Shown piece after piece: positions 1 through 9,033 of a DNA stretch of 64,000 bases. The notes beneath the pieces were generated by a model. That model worked only from the letters and a program-made list of their open reading frames with translations, was not told where the DNA came from and did not search any database. Numbering within the stretch: the stretch's first letter is position 1; every line of letters begins with the position of its first letter. The DNA comes from Bradyrhizobiaceae bacterium Ga0074131. GTDB taxonomy: Bacteria > Pseudomonadota > Alphaproteobacteria > Rhizobiales > Xanthobacteraceae. The stretch covers positions 310,001-374,000 of the forward strand of contig LNEC01000006.1 in assembly GCA_001464035.1 (NCBI GenBank), given 5' to 3'. Both the position numbers and the translations under genes were made by a program.

Positions 1-231
1 GTGCCGCAGTCGGTGGCGGCATGCTACGAGTTGATCGAGCATGAGATGCTCGCAGCGCCCTGGGTGATGGGTGAAACCTATACGATCTGCGATCCCTACC
101 TGTTCACCATGGCGCAATGGCTGGAGGGAGACGGCGTGGATCCCTCACGATTTCCCAAAGTGATTGATCACCGCCGCCGGATGTCCGAACGGCCGGAAGT
201 TCAGAGGGCTGTCGCCGAGGAACTTGCCTGA
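1..231 (+). CDS. Glutathione S-transferase, C-terminal fragment cut by the window edge
   Basis: The 76 residues match the end of the alpha-helical C-terminal domain of a glutathione S-transferase. A stretch reading WVMGETYTICDPYLFTMAQW has the G-x-x-x-[ST]-x-x-D pattern of the GST N-capping box, with D in the usual place, followed by a conserved P-x-V-x-x-H-R-x-R-M helix. The N-terminal thioredoxin-like glutathione-binding domain must lie before base 1, so the GTG at base 1 is not a real start. Substrate cannot be told from this tail. It ends about 140 bases before the TolC-like gene, probably a separate unit. Confidence 0.8.
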   Translation: MPQSVAACYELIEHEMLAAPWVMGETYTICDPYLFTMAQWLEGDGVDPSRFPKVIDHRRRMSERPEVQRAVAEELA

Positions 232-369
232 TTTTTGGTATGTGACGAACCTGCAACAGCAAAACACTGAATCACGTTTCGGTGCGACTGTTTGCCTGTA
301 GCGGGAGCGGCCTCGACACGGTAAACTTGGATTCGGCGGGGTTGGCCACTGAAATTGTTGTGGGATCAT

Positions 370-1791
370 ATGGGTGGGCGTACCGCTAAAGTAGGCCACG
401 TAAGGAGACGCGTGGTTCGATCGGGCATTTGTGTGGGCGTAGTGGTGGCCTGTGCTGGATTTGCGGCTTCCGCAGCTCACGGCGAAACCCTCGCCGAGGC
501 CCTGGCCAAGGCCTATCAGACCAATCCGGTGCTCAATTCCGAACGGGCGCGGCAACGCGCCACGGATGAAAATGTGCCGCAGGCGCTGGCCGGCTACCGG
601 CCGCAGATTGTCGCCGGCCTCGGCGCCGGGCTGCAGGCGGTGCGCGACCTGCTACCGGGCAATACGTTCCAATCCGCGAACCTGAAGCCATGGACCGTCG
701 GAGTGACGGTGACGCAGACGCTGTTCAATGGCTTCAAGACCGCCAACAGCGTCCGCGTCGCCGAGTTGCAGGTGCAGGCCGGCCGCGAAGCCCTGCGCAA
801 TGTCGGCCAGGGCGTGCTGCTCGACGCCGTCACCGCCTACACCAATGTGCTGGCCAATCAGTCACTGGTGGAGGCGCAGCGCGTCAACGTCGCGTTCCTG
901 CAGGAGACACAGGGCATCGTCCAGAAGCGCCTCGATGCCGGCGACGTGACGCCGACCGATACCGCGCAGGCCGAGGCGCGGCTCAGCCGCGGCCGCGCCG
1001 ACCTCAATGCCGCGGAGGTCAATCTCGCGATCAGCCAGGCGACCTATGCCCAGGTGATCGGCAATCCGCCGTCGCAGTTGCGACCCGCTGAATCGGTGGA
1101 CCGCTATTTGCCGCGCAGCCGCGACGACGCCACCAACCTCGCCTACCGCCAGCATCCGGCGGTGCTGGCCGCGACCTTCGACGTCGACGTAGCCTCCACC
1201 ACGATCCGCGTCGCCGAGAGCAGTCTGCTGCCGACTCTCACCCTACAAGGCAGCGCGAGCCGCAGCCGCGACAACGATCCCACGCTCGGCACGTTCGGGA
1301 CTGATCAAGCCTCCGTGGTTGGCCAGCTCAACGCGCCGATCTATGACGGCGGCACAGGAGCCTCGCAGACCCGGCAGGCCAAGCAACTGGCGGCGCAAAG
1401 CCGCCTCATGCTCGATCACGTCCGCAATCAGGCGCGCACCGCGGCGGTCGGCGCGTGGGTTTCCCATGAAGGCGCCAAGGTGGCGGTGGCCGCTTCCGAA
1501 GCCGAAGTACGGGCCGCAACGGTCGCGCTGCAAGGCGTCGGCAGGGAAGCCCAAGGTGGTCAGCGCACGACGCTCGACGTGCTGAACTCGCAGCAGGATC
1601 TGACTCTGGCGAAGGCGCGGCTGATCGTAGCCCAACGCGAGCGGGTGATCGCCTCCTACACGCTGCTCAGCGCCATCGGCAAGCTCGACGTCAAGACGCT
1701 GTCGCTCAACACCCCCGACTATCTGCCGGAGGTGCATTACCATCAGGTGCGCGACGCCTGGCATGGGCTGCGCACGCCGTCGGGACAGTAG
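370..1791 (+). CDS. TolC family outer-membrane efflux/type I secretion protein
   Basis: A protein of about 473 residues with an arginine-rich N-terminus, a hydrophobic core (ICVGVVVACAGFAASAA) and a likely signal peptidase site after AHG, then ETLAEALAKAYQTNPVL, the typical opening of TolC/OEP proteins. Repeated coiled-coil segments (TDTAQAEARLSRGRADLNAAEVN; the later half repeats the plan with TTLDVLNSQQDLTLAKARL) are the two OEP halves that form the trimeric barrel and periplasmic tunnel. The frame is open from a TTG at 355; I prefer the ATG at 370. No inner-membrane pump or adaptor is adjacent, so its partner is unknown. It could serve type I secretion or RND/MFS efflux. Confidence 0.9.
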   Translation: MGGRTAKVGHVRRRVVRSGICVGVVVACAGFAASAAHGETLAEALAKAYQTNPVLNSERARQRATDENVPQALAGYRPQIVAGLGAGLQAVRDLLPGNTFQSANLKPWTVGVTVTQTLFNGFKTANSVRVAELQVQAGREALRNVGQGVLLDAVTAYTNVLANQSLVEAQRVNVAFLQETQGIVQKRLDAGDVTPTDTAQAEARLSRGRADLNAAEVNLAISQATYAQVIGNPPSQLRPAESVDRYLPRSRDDATNLAYRQHPAVLAATFDVDVASTTIRVAESSLLPTLTLQGSASRSRDNDPTLGTFGTDQASVVGQLNAPIYDGGTGASQTRQAKQLAAQSRLMLDHVRNQARTAAVGAWVSHEGAKVAVAASEAEVRAATVALQGVGREAQGGQRTTLDVLNSQQDLTLAKARLIVAQRERVIASYTLLSAIGKLDVKTLSLNTPDYLPEVHYHQVRDAWHGLRTPSGQ

Positions 1792-1805
1792 GCCCGAACA
1801 GATTT

Positions 1806-3209
1806 TCAAACCCGCGCCGGCCACTCCGGCGGGTGACTGCCGGGCGGCATCGCCGGACGGGCCCAGAACGCCGGTGTCTTCGACAGAACCGCCGCGTGCT
1901 TGACCGATCGCAACCGACCGAAGCCGGAGGGAATTTCCTCGATGAACGGCTGCACGGTTTCGCCCTTCAAGTCTTCGGTCGCAAAGCCGTCGGCCACGCG
2001 GCCGAGATTCCACAGCCATTGCCCGGTTCTCGCCAGCGACACCCGAACGTGCCAGCTGCCGCCTTCGCGCGCCTGGCGCGCCTTCGCCATCATGGCGCCG
2101 AACGCCATCAGGTATCCGGTGGCGTGATCGAGTATTTGCGCTGGCAATTCCTTCGGGCCGTCGACCCCGGCGGCCTGGCCTTCGGCATGGTTGAAACCGG
2201 TCGCGGTCTGCACCAGCGAGTCGAAGCCGCGGCGCTCCGCCCAGGGTCCGGCATTGCCATAGGCCGACAGCGACACGTAGACGATGCCGGGGTTGATGCG
2301 GGCCGCCTCCTCTGGCGAAAAGCCGAGACCGGCGATCGCGCGCGGCCGGTAGCCTTGCGAGAAAACATCCGCCTCCGCGAGCAGCCTGCGCAACACGCTT
2401 CGTCCCTGCTCGTGCTTGAGCTCGACAAAGCTGGTGAGCTTGCCGCGCCCGGTGTCGATCGTGAGCCAGGGAATGGCCGGAAGGTCGGGGCCCGAGATGA
2501 GCAGCACGTCGGCGCCATGCGCGGCGAGCGTTCGCCCGGCGACGGGCCCCGCGATCACGCGCGACAGATCGAGCACGCGAAGCCCGGCCAGCGGCCGGTC
2601 GCCGCCCGGAAGGGTTTTTGGCACCGCTTCGCCGACCTTCTCGATCGAGACCAGTGGCAATTGTGTCAGCGCCCTTGCCTGCGGCGTTGCCGACCATTCG
2701 TCATGGGAGCGCATGAAGGCGACGACGCCGCCGCCGGCATAGGCCGCGGTTTCGAAAGCCTCGCCGTCCCATTGCATCAGCGCGGCCTGAACGTCCTCGC
2801 GCTCCGCCTTGCAGTTCAGCATCTTGCAAACGGCATCGCGATGGCGCGGAAAGTTGGTATGCAGGCGCACGAACCCGTTGTCGCGGGTCTTGTAGACGCC
2901 GGCGATGGCGTCCCAGGCCGGCGGCGGCGGTTCGCCATCGACGCGAAGGTAACGCTCGCTGCGGCATTCGACCACGGCATGCCGCATGTCGACGGTGACG
3001 TCCTGCGCTTGCCCGCTGCGCATCTGCCAGATTTGCGCGGCAGCCAATGCCGTCGCGGCGACCGAAGCCTGTGCCGCGGCGGCGACACGAAACGACGACG
3101 GCAATTGCGGCTCTTCGCCGCTCAGCGTAACGGCATCGAGCGCGGCGGCATCGCCGCCGGCCCGGGTCCAGATCTCGGCGAGGATTTCGCGGGGGCTCTG
3201 CATGGCCAT
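1806..3209 (-). CDS. CaiB/BaiF (family III) CoA-transferase family protein
   Basis: About 467 residues. The C-terminal half contains the family III CoA-transferase fold: LAGLRVLDLSRVIAGPVAGRTLAAHGADVLLI, then LFSQGYRP-like and INPGIVYVSLSAYG segments that are typical of the family. The N-terminal half looks like a second, degenerate copy, as in long two-domain members. The classical E-x-P ligand motif after the Rossmann stretch is weak here (DVLLISGPD where most have DVIKVE), so the acyl acceptor cannot be predicted. The start is the ATG at 3209 (MAMQSPREI); the frame upstream is only translated repeat DNA. The gene runs convergently to the TolC-like gene with 14 bases between the stops. Confidence 0.85.
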   Translation of the reverse strand: MAMQSPREILAEIWTRAGGDAAALDAVTLSGEEPQLPSSFRVAAAAQASVAATALAAAQIWQMRSGQAQDVTVDMRHAVVECRSERYLRVDGEPPPPAWDAIAGVYKTRDNGFVRLHTNFPRHRDAVCKMLNCKAEREDVQAALMQWDGEAFETAAYAGGGVVAFMRSHDEWSATPQARALTQLPLVSIEKVGEAVPKTLPGGDRPLAGLRVLDLSRVIAGPVAGRTLAAHGADVLLISGPDLPAIPWLTIDTGRGKLTSFVELKHEQGRSVLRRLLAEADVFSQGYRPRAIAGLGFSPEEAARINPGIVYVSLSAYGNAGPWAERRGFDSLVQTATGFNHAEGQAAGVDGPKELPAQILDHATGYLMAFGAMMAKARQAREGGSWHVRVSLARTGQWLWNLGRVADGFATEDLKGETVQPFIEEIPSGFGRLRSVKHAAVLSKTPAFWARPAMPPGSHPPEWPARV

Positions 3210-3328
3210 CACTCTTGCCTCGCGTTTCCCACCGCTAGCTTGGCATGGAGGAAGATGCAACTCCCGCCATACTCGATCGCCCGCCGTCGCGGGCGTTGGC
3301 GTCTGAGGGGGTGGCGCGGACTTTGAAA

Positions 3329-3359
3329 TGTCATTGCGAGCGAAGCGAAGCAATCCATC
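3329..3359. repeat. Short dispersed repeat of the Bradyrhizobium 'cattgcgagcgaagcgaagcaat' type
   Basis: The stretch has an attgc...gcaat inverted end and internal gcgaag direct units. From memory this element recurs hundreds of times in Bradyrhizobium and relatives between genes; translated on the minus strand it gives the familiar LRFARNDI string. It sits in the 327-base gap between the CoA-transferase start (3209) and the small gene at 3537. Nothing else gene-like is seen in that gap. Only one copy is in the window. Confidence 0.6.
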
Positions 3360-3536
3360 GCCCTACCGCGGCTCGATGCGCCCGCGTCCCAGACGCGGCC
3401 GCAGGGCCTTTACAAAAATCGCGAAAACAACCCCATGCAAAGTAGAATGCCTCGGCTTGCAGCCCCCGCGCTGCGCTGCGTCGGGCACGAGAGAAAAATG
3501 GTCGTCGCCGCGCCCCTAACCTGATACCGTCCTCGT

Positions 3537-3749
3537 CTAGTACAGCCGTCTATCGTCCGCTCCCATTGGCCAGCTTGCCAGTTTGACTTCAGGCGCGTTG
3601 GGTACTGCGGACTCTTCGGGGACTGCAAAATTCGCCTGTGTCTGATACTTGGCGGCCTGCGCAAGCCAGTACCATTTTCTTTCAGGCTCATGCTGCGCCC
3701 GCTGGCGGCAGTCGGCTTCCAGCTCTCGTAGCTGGGCAATTTCTTTCAT
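3537..3749 (-). CDS. Small conserved hypothetical protein
   Basis: The 70-residue product starts MKEIAQLRELEADCRQRAQ and continues with ERKWYWLAQAAKYQTQA. It is charged, predicted helical, with no signal peptide. I recall similar short proteins with the E-A-D-C-R-x-R-A and W-Y-W-L-A-x-A-A-x-Y patterns in Bradyrhizobium, but no function is known to me. The ATG at 3749 is chosen because a purine-rich stretch precedes it and the family-like sequence begins there; an in-frame ATG lies 36 bases upstream. It stands alone between repeats and dnaE2. Confidence 0.55.
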   Translation of the reverse strand: MKEIAQLRELEADCRQRAQHEPERKWYWLAQAAKYQTQANFAVPEESAVPNAPEVKLASWPMGADDRRLY

Positions 3750-3952
3750 CGGAGTAACCCCCGCGAGAAACCACAGGCTTGACACATCGGCAGATTAATT
3801 TCCGGCCATGCGCATGACAATTCCAGCATTGAGTTATGATGAATTGGTACAAGTTTAGTCGTGATTTCCATGCATTCGCCAGACGTCATTGAGGCACGGA
3901 AGCGCGAAATTCAACCGGCTGCATGACCACGCCGCAGGCCAATGTTCACGCC

Positions 3953-6900
3953 TCAATGAAAGTCCCTTGACGGCGGCAGGATACGCACGTTGCGCGGATG
4001 GCGGATTTTCTGGGCGGGATTGTCGGGATGCTCGCGCCGGTCGTCATTGAGCGGCTCGATCAACGCGGGACCCGCCGGAACCGCATGCTTGCGGCCGAGC
4101 GCGTCGTTGGCGAGGCCGACCAGATCATGCGAACGATCGGTGAGCCGTTGCGCGACCAGATGCGTCACCTGTTCCGGGCTGCTCTGGATATAGCCCTCGA
4201 CCAGGATCAGCCGCGCGCCCATTACTTCCTTGCGGTACTGCTCCATCACCTTCGGCCACACCACGATGTTGGCGATGCCGGTTTCATCCTCCAGCGTCAT
4301 GAACACCACGCCCTTAGCACTGCCCGGGCGCTGGCGCACCAGCACCACGCCGGCGCAGCGGACGCGCTTTTTGTCGTTGGCATGACAAACCTCCCTGCAG
4401 GTGACAACGCGCTCCCGCGCAAACATCGGCCGCAGAAATTCCATCGGATGGCCCTTCAGCGACAGCCGGATGGTCTGGTAATCGGCCACGACCTGCTCCG
4501 GCCGCGGCATCTCGGGCAGCGGATGCGCCTGCTCGTCGGGCTGCTCGCGCGCGGCTGATATTTCGAACAGCGGCAGCGGCACGTCGTCGGGCAGCCGCCG
4601 CACTGCCCATAGTGCGGCGCGGCGATCGAGCCCGATCGAGCGAAACGCATCGGCATCCGCCAGCAGGATCAGCGCGCGCTTCGGCAAGGCCGTATCGCGG
4701 GCGAAATCCTCCAGCGAGGTGAAGGGGCGGCGCGCCCGCGCGGCGACGATGTGCTCGGCCCAGTCTTCTACTCTCGCGTCATTCCGATCACCTCGCCCCG
4801 CAAGCGGGGCGAGGTGAATCGGACTCGCATGCCGAGCGCCCCTAGACGACAATTGAATTTGTTTCAACGCCTCCTCGTCCGGATCGGCCCATTTGAACCC
4901 GTCGATCTGGCGGAAGCCGAGCCGCACGGCGCAATACTTCCCGTCACCCTCCTCCAGCGTATTCTGCGCATGACTGAACGACACGTCGATCTCGCGCACT
5001 TCGACGCCGTTGGCGCGGGCATCGCCGACGATCTGCGCTGGAGCGTAAAAGCCCATCGGCTGCGAGTTCAGAAGCCCGCAGCAGAACGCGTCGGGGTGGA
5101 AATGCTTCAGCCATGACGAGACATAGACCAGCTGGGCGAAACTCGCGGCGTGGCTTTCCGGAAAGCCGTAAGAGCCGAATCCCTTGATCTGGTCGAAGCA
5201 GTTTTTCGCGAACGTGGGATCGTAGCCACGCGCGATCATGTTGCTGACCATCTTGGATTCGAACTTGCCGATGGTGCCGACATTGCGGAACGTCGCCATC
5301 GCGCGGCGCAGGCCGTTGGCTTCCTCGGAGGTGAACTTGGCCGCCTCGATCGCGATCCGCATCGCCTGTTCCTGAAACAGCGGCACGCCGAGGGTCTTGT
5401 GCAGGACCCTGCGCAATTCGTCCTTGTCGCCGTGATCCGGCGACGGCGACGGATAACTCACCTTCTCCTGGCCGTTGCGCCGGCGGAGATAGGGATGCAC
5501 CATGTCGCCCTGGATCGGGCCAGGCCGCACAATGGCGACCTCGATGACGAGATCGTAAAATACCCGCGGCTTCAGCCGCGGCAGCATGTTCATCTGGGCG
5601 CGGCTTTCGACCTGGAACACGCCGAGCGACTCGCCACGGCACAGCATGTCGTAGACTTCCGCCACGTCCTGCGGGACCGTCGCCAGCTCGTAACGTTTGC
5701 CCTTGTGGTCCGCGATCAGATCAAAACATTTGCGGATGCAGGTCAGCATGCCCAGCGCCAGCACATCGACCTTCATCATGTTCAGGGCATCGACGTCGTC
5801 CTTGTCCCATTCGATGAAGGTGCGATCGTCCATTGCGGCGTTGCCGATCGGCACGTAGCTGTCGAGCCGGTCCTGGGTCAGCACGTAGCCGCCGACATGC
5901 TGCGACAGATGCCGCGGAAACTCGATCAATTCGGCTGCGAGTTCGACGGCTAACCCGACCATGGGATTTTGCGGATCGAGCCCCGCCTGCCGCACCTGCA
6001 TTTCGTTGAGGCCCTTGCCCCAGCTGCCCCACACGGTATCGGCCAGCGCGGCGGTGACATCTTCCGTCAGCCCCAGCGCCTTGCCGACGTCGCGGATCGC
6101 GCTGCGCGGGCGATAGTGAATGACCGTGGCGATGATCGCGGCGCGGTGGCGGCCATAGCGACGGTAGACATACTGCATTACCTCCTCGCGCCGCGAATGC
6201 TCGAAATCGACGTCGATGTCGGGCGGTTCCAGCCGTTCCTTGGAAATGAAGCGCTCGAACAGCAGATCGACCTTGGTCGGATCGACCGAGGTCACGCCGA
6301 GCACGTAGCAGACGGCCGAGTTCGCCGCCGATCCGCGGCCCTGGCAGAGAATACCTTGGCTGCGCGCATAAAGCACGATGTCGTGCACGGTGAGGAAGTA
6401 ATGCGCGTATCTCAACTTCCGGATCAGGCGCAGTTCCTTGTGCAGAACCTTTTTGGTCTTGGGTGAAATCCGGACCGGGAATCGCTGGTGCGCGCCGGCC
6501 CACGTCAGGTCTTCCAGATGGCGCTGCGCGGTCTTGCCCGGCGGCACCGGCTCGTCCGGATACTGGTATTTGAGCTGATCGAGCGAAAAATCGATGCGGT
6601 CGGTAAACCGCATGGTTTCCGCGAGCGCCTCCGGCGCGTCGCGGAACAGCCGCGCCATTTCGTAGGCCGGCTTGAGATAGCGTTCCGCATTGACTTCGAG
6701 CCGCCGGCCGATGGCATCGATGGTGGCCTTCTCGCGAATGCAGGTGAGAACATCCTGCAGCGGACGGCGGGCGGGATGGTGATACAGCACTTCGTTGGTC
6801 GCCAGCAGCGGCACCCCGGCGGTTGCCGCGATCCGCTGCAGCAGCGCCAGGCGGCGTTTGTCATCGCCGCGATACAGCAGGCTGGCCGCGAGCCACACGC

Positions 6901-7387
6901 CATCGGCACGACTGCGCTGCAACCGATCCAGCTGCTGCAGCGCCGCTCCCGGATCGAAACGGTGCGGCAGCGCCAGAACCAGAAGCTGTCCTGCCGTGAA
7001 CTCGATGAGATCGTCGAGCTGCAGGCGGCATTCGCCCTTTTCAGTCTTGTCGTTGTCGTCGCCGCGCTTGCCGCGGGTCAGCAGCTGGCAGAGCCGGCCG
7101 TAAGCCGCGCGGTCGCGAGGATAGACCAGGATATCGGGTGTGCCGTCGATAAAGACGAGCCGCGAACCGATCAGAAGTTTCGGCTTGTATCTGACCTCGG
7201 GGTTTTCCAGCTCCTTGTAGGCCCGCACCACCCCGGCCAGGGTGTTGTGATCGGCAATGCCGATGGCGGGCAAACGTAACTCGCTCGCCTCTCGCACGTA
7301 CTCCTGCGGATGCGATCCGCCACGCAGGAACGAGAAATTCGTGGTGATTCCGATCTCGGCGTAGGCCATGCCCTCAAAATGGCTCAT
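3953..7387 (-). CDS. dnaE2: Error-prone DNA polymerase III alpha subunit DnaE2 (ImuC)
   Basis: The 1144-residue product is a C-family polymerase. It opens with the PHP domain (residues 7-90, YAEIGITTNFSFLRGGSHP), carries the catalytic aspartates in PDIDVDFE near residues 388-395, a finger/thumb region with the ESHAASFA motif near 744-751, and an OB fold near the end (RVRCAGVVLVRQRPGSAKG). DnaE2 works with ImuA and ImuB in SOS-induced translesion synthesis. The ATG at 7387 overlaps the imuB stop (ATGA), so translation is coupled; the long upstream frame extension is imuB shadow. The protein is longer than the usual ~1080 residues, partly because residues about 841-872 are encoded by an inserted palindromic repeat. 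Transcribed from the SOS promoter upstream of imuA. Confidence 0.95.
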   Translation of the reverse strand: MSHFEGMAYAEIGITTNFSFLRGGSHPQEYVREASELRLPAIGIADHNTLAGVVRAYKELENPEVRYKPKLLIGSRLVFIDGTPDILVYPRDRAAYGRLCQLLTRGKRGDDNDKTEKGECRLQLDDLIEFTAGQLLVLALPHRFDPGAALQQLDRLQRSRADGVWLAASLLYRGDDKRRLALLQRIAATAGVPLLATNEVLYHHPARRPLQDVLTCIREKATIDAIGRRLEVNAERYLKPAYEMARLFRDAPEALAETMRFTDRIDFSLDQLKYQYPDEPVPPGKTAQRHLEDLTWAGAHQRFPVRISPKTKKVLHKELRLIRKLRYAHYFLTVHDIVLYARSQGILCQGRGSAANSAVCYVLGVTSVDPTKVDLLFERFISKERLEPPDIDVDFEHSRREEVMQYVYRRYGRHRAAIIATVIHYRPRSAIRDVGKALGLTEDVTAALADTVWGSWGKGLNEMQVRQAGLDPQNPMVGLAVELAAELIEFPRHLSQHVGGYVLTQDRLDSYVPIGNAAMDDRTFIEWDKDDVDALNMMKVDVLALGMLTCIRKCFDLIADHKGKRYELATVPQDVAEVYDMLCRGESLGVFQVESRAQMNMLPRLKPRVFYDLVIEVAIVRPGPIQGDMVHPYLRRRNGQEKVSYPSPSPDHGDKDELRRVLHKTLGVPLFQEQAMRIAIEAAKFTSEEANGLRRAMATFRNVGTIGKFESKMVSNMIARGYDPTFAKNCFDQIKGFGSYGFPESHAASFAQLVYVSSWLKHFHPDAFCCGLLNSQPMGFYAPAQIVGDARANGVEVREIDVSFSHAQNTLEEGDGKYCAVRLGFRQIDGFKWADPDEEALKQIQLSSRGARHASPIHLAPLAGRGDRNDARVEDWAEHIVAARARRPFTSLEDFARDTALPKRALILLADADAFRSIGLDRRAALWAVRRLPDDVPLPLFEISAAREQPDEQAHPLPEMPRPEQVVADYQTIRLSLKGHPMEFLRPMFARERVVTCREVCHANDKKRVRCAGVVLVRQRPGSAKGVVFMTLEDETGIANIVVWPKVMEQYRKEVMGARLILVEGYIQSSPEQVTHLVAQRLTDRSHDLVGLANDALGRKHAVPAGPALIEPLNDDRREHPDNPAQKIRHPRNVRILPPSRDFH
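4772..4864. repeat. Palindromic repeat element inserted in frame in dnaE2
   Basis: Within dnaE2 a 13-bp perfect inverted repeat (4789-4801 and 4804-4816, two-base loop) extends to 4784-4822 with one bulge. On the coding strand it reads HLAPLAGRGDRN, which is the classic translation of the ctcgccccgc/gcggggcgag palindromes scattered between genes in Bradyrhizobium. The surrounding residues (QLSSRGARHASPI and NDARV) also fail to resemble DnaE2 as I know it. Boundaries are inferred from where the DnaE2 pattern stops (DPDEEALKQI) and resumes (EDWAEHIVAARARRPFTSLE). Confidence 0.65.
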
Positions 7388-9033
7388 GCGAACAATCCAT
7401 GCACGAACCAGTTCGGCTGGATGATTTCGCCCGCGGGCTGCGCGATCCCGCGGTCGTACAAACCGTCGCGATACAGCCAGAACCGCAGGCCGGCTTCGTC
7501 CTCGACGCGGAAATAATCGCGCGTCAGCATCGCTTTTTGCGATCGCCACCATTCCATGGCGACGCGTTCCGGACCCTCGACCCGTCTCACCGTGTGGGTC
7601 GCCCGCCGCCATTGAAACCACGCCGGCGGCCCATCCGGCACTTCCGCGATCACCTTGATCGCTTCGGGCCGCGCGAACAGCCGCAGCGGCCGCAACGGCG
7701 GTTCGCTCGTAACCCGCGCCGGCCAGTCCGCCTGCTGGGCCGCGGCCAGATGATGCTGCGCCGGCGCCGCCATCACCGCGCATTCCGGAACATGGGTGTC
7801 CTGCGGCAGATACACCACCACGCGCTGTCCGCCGATCCGCGCGGCGATGCGGTCGATCAGATCAGCCAGTTCGTCATTGTCGTGCACATTGGCATCGAGA
7901 TCGCGCTGCTGCTGCACGACGATTTCAACGCGACTGGCCGACAGGCGAATGAGATCGAAGCCGAAACCGGGATCGAGCGGATCATGCAAAGCATCGAGCC
8001 GCTCGCGAAACAGCCGGTCGATCATCTCGGCCCTGGTGACGGGTTGCCCGGTGTCGACCGCGATCGCGCGCACCGCGCCGTCGGTGCGGAAGAAATGGGC
8101 TTCCAGCCGCCGCGCGCCCTTGCCCTGCCGGTCCATCGCCGCGACCAGCATGGCGGCCAGCCGGGATAATGTCGCCGATATCACGGCCTCGGTAGCGACC
8201 GGTTCGGGAAACCGTTTCTCGACAATGTAATCCGGCAGCGGTTTGCGCGGGCTGATCGGCGCGTCGCCCTGCCCCAGCGCGTGCGCCAGCAAGGTGGTAA
8301 AATCATCGCCGAACCGTGCCGTGATCTCGTGGCGCGCGCGCGAAGCCACATCGCCGATGGTTTTCAGCCCGGCGCGGCGCAGGCCGCGGGTGATGGTGTC
8401 ATCGGCGCCGAGCGCGAACACCGGCAGCGATTTTACCGCCTCGGCCTCGCCGCCATCCGGCACGATGCGGCCGGAGACATGACGCGTCACGGTGCGCGCG
8501 CAGATCGATGTGCCCGCAATCGCGGCGCTGACGGCAAAACCCTGCCGCGTCAGCGCGCCGCACACCATCTGCATCAGCCCAGCCTCGCCGCCGAACAGAT
8601 GGGCGCAGCCGGTAATGTCGAGAAACAGGCCATACGGGGGATCCAGCGCCACCAGCGGCGTGAAGCGGTCGCACCAATCGGCGACGTCGTTCAACACCCC
8701 GGCGTCGGCGGCCGTATCGGCATCGAACACCCTTAACCGCGGACAGATCGCGCGGGCGTTGGCGAGCGGCAGACCGATCGCAAGGCCGAGACGCGCGGCG
8801 GCGTCATCGAGCGCGAATATCTGCAGCGCATTGTTCTGCTTGGCGACCACGATGCTGGGGTTGGAGTTTTGTTCGGACGCATTTTCTCCACCCGAGCCGG
8901 TACCCACTTCGCTCGAAAACGCTTTAGCCGGCGCGGCGCTCTGGCGCGCGAGCTGACGCGTGATGCGGTCGATGGGCAGGCGCGGCAGCCACAGGCTGAG
9001 GATACGTCGCCGGTTTCTCGAAAAGGCACTCAT
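7384..9033 (-). CDS. imuB: ImuB, Y-family polymerase-like mutasome hub protein
   Basis: The 549-residue protein is a DinB/UmuC relative: RILSLWLPRLPIDR at the start, LDITGCAHLFGGEAGLM in the palm, a helix-hairpin-helix like stretch (GLRRAGLKTIGDVASRAR) and a little-finger domain. ImuB proteins lack the acidic catalytic residues of active Y-family enzymes, and the first acidic motif (normally D-x-D-x-F) is replaced here by LWLPRLPID, in line with a structural role that brings DnaE2 and the beta clamp together. The ATG at 9033 is chosen; it lies 110 bases inside the end of imuA. The stop overlaps the dnaE2 start. SOS-controlled operon imuA-imuB-dnaE2. Confidence 0.93.
   Translation of the reverse strand: MSAFSRNRRRILSLWLPRLPIDRITRQLARQSAAPAKAFSSEVGTGSGGENASEQNSNPSIVVAKQNNALQIFALDDAAARLGLAIGLPLANARAICPRLRVFDADTAADAGVLNDVADWCDRFTPLVALDPPYGLFLDITGCAHLFGGEAGLMQMVCGALTRQGFAVSAAIAGTSICARTVTRHVSGRIVPDGGEAEAVKSLPVFALGADDTITRGLRRAGLKTIGDVASRARHEITARFGDDFTTLLAHALGQGDAPISPRKPLPDYIVEKRFPEPVATEAVISATLSRLAAMLVAAMDRQGKGARRLEAHFFRTDGAVRAIAVDTGQPVTRAEMIDRLFRERLDALHDPLDPGFGFDLIRLSASRVEIVVQQQRDLDANVHDNDELADLIDRIAARIGGQRVVVYLPQDTHVPECAVMAAPAQHHLAAAQQADWPARVTSEPPLRPLRLFARPEAIKVIAEVPDGPPAWFQWRRATHTVRRVEGPERVAMEWWRSQKAMLTRDYFRVEDEAGLRFWLYRDGLYDRGIAQPAGEIIQPNWFVHGLFA

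Noticed and set aside
342..350. gccactg resembling part of a cobalamin riboswitch upstream of the TolC-like gene
   Set aside because: No B12-box or surrounding conserved helices were found in the 130-base leader.
1243..3326. Long frames 1243-2697 (minus) and 1833-3326 (plus) over the TolC-like and CoA-transferase genes
   Set aside because: Both run against or across clear genes and show no domain.
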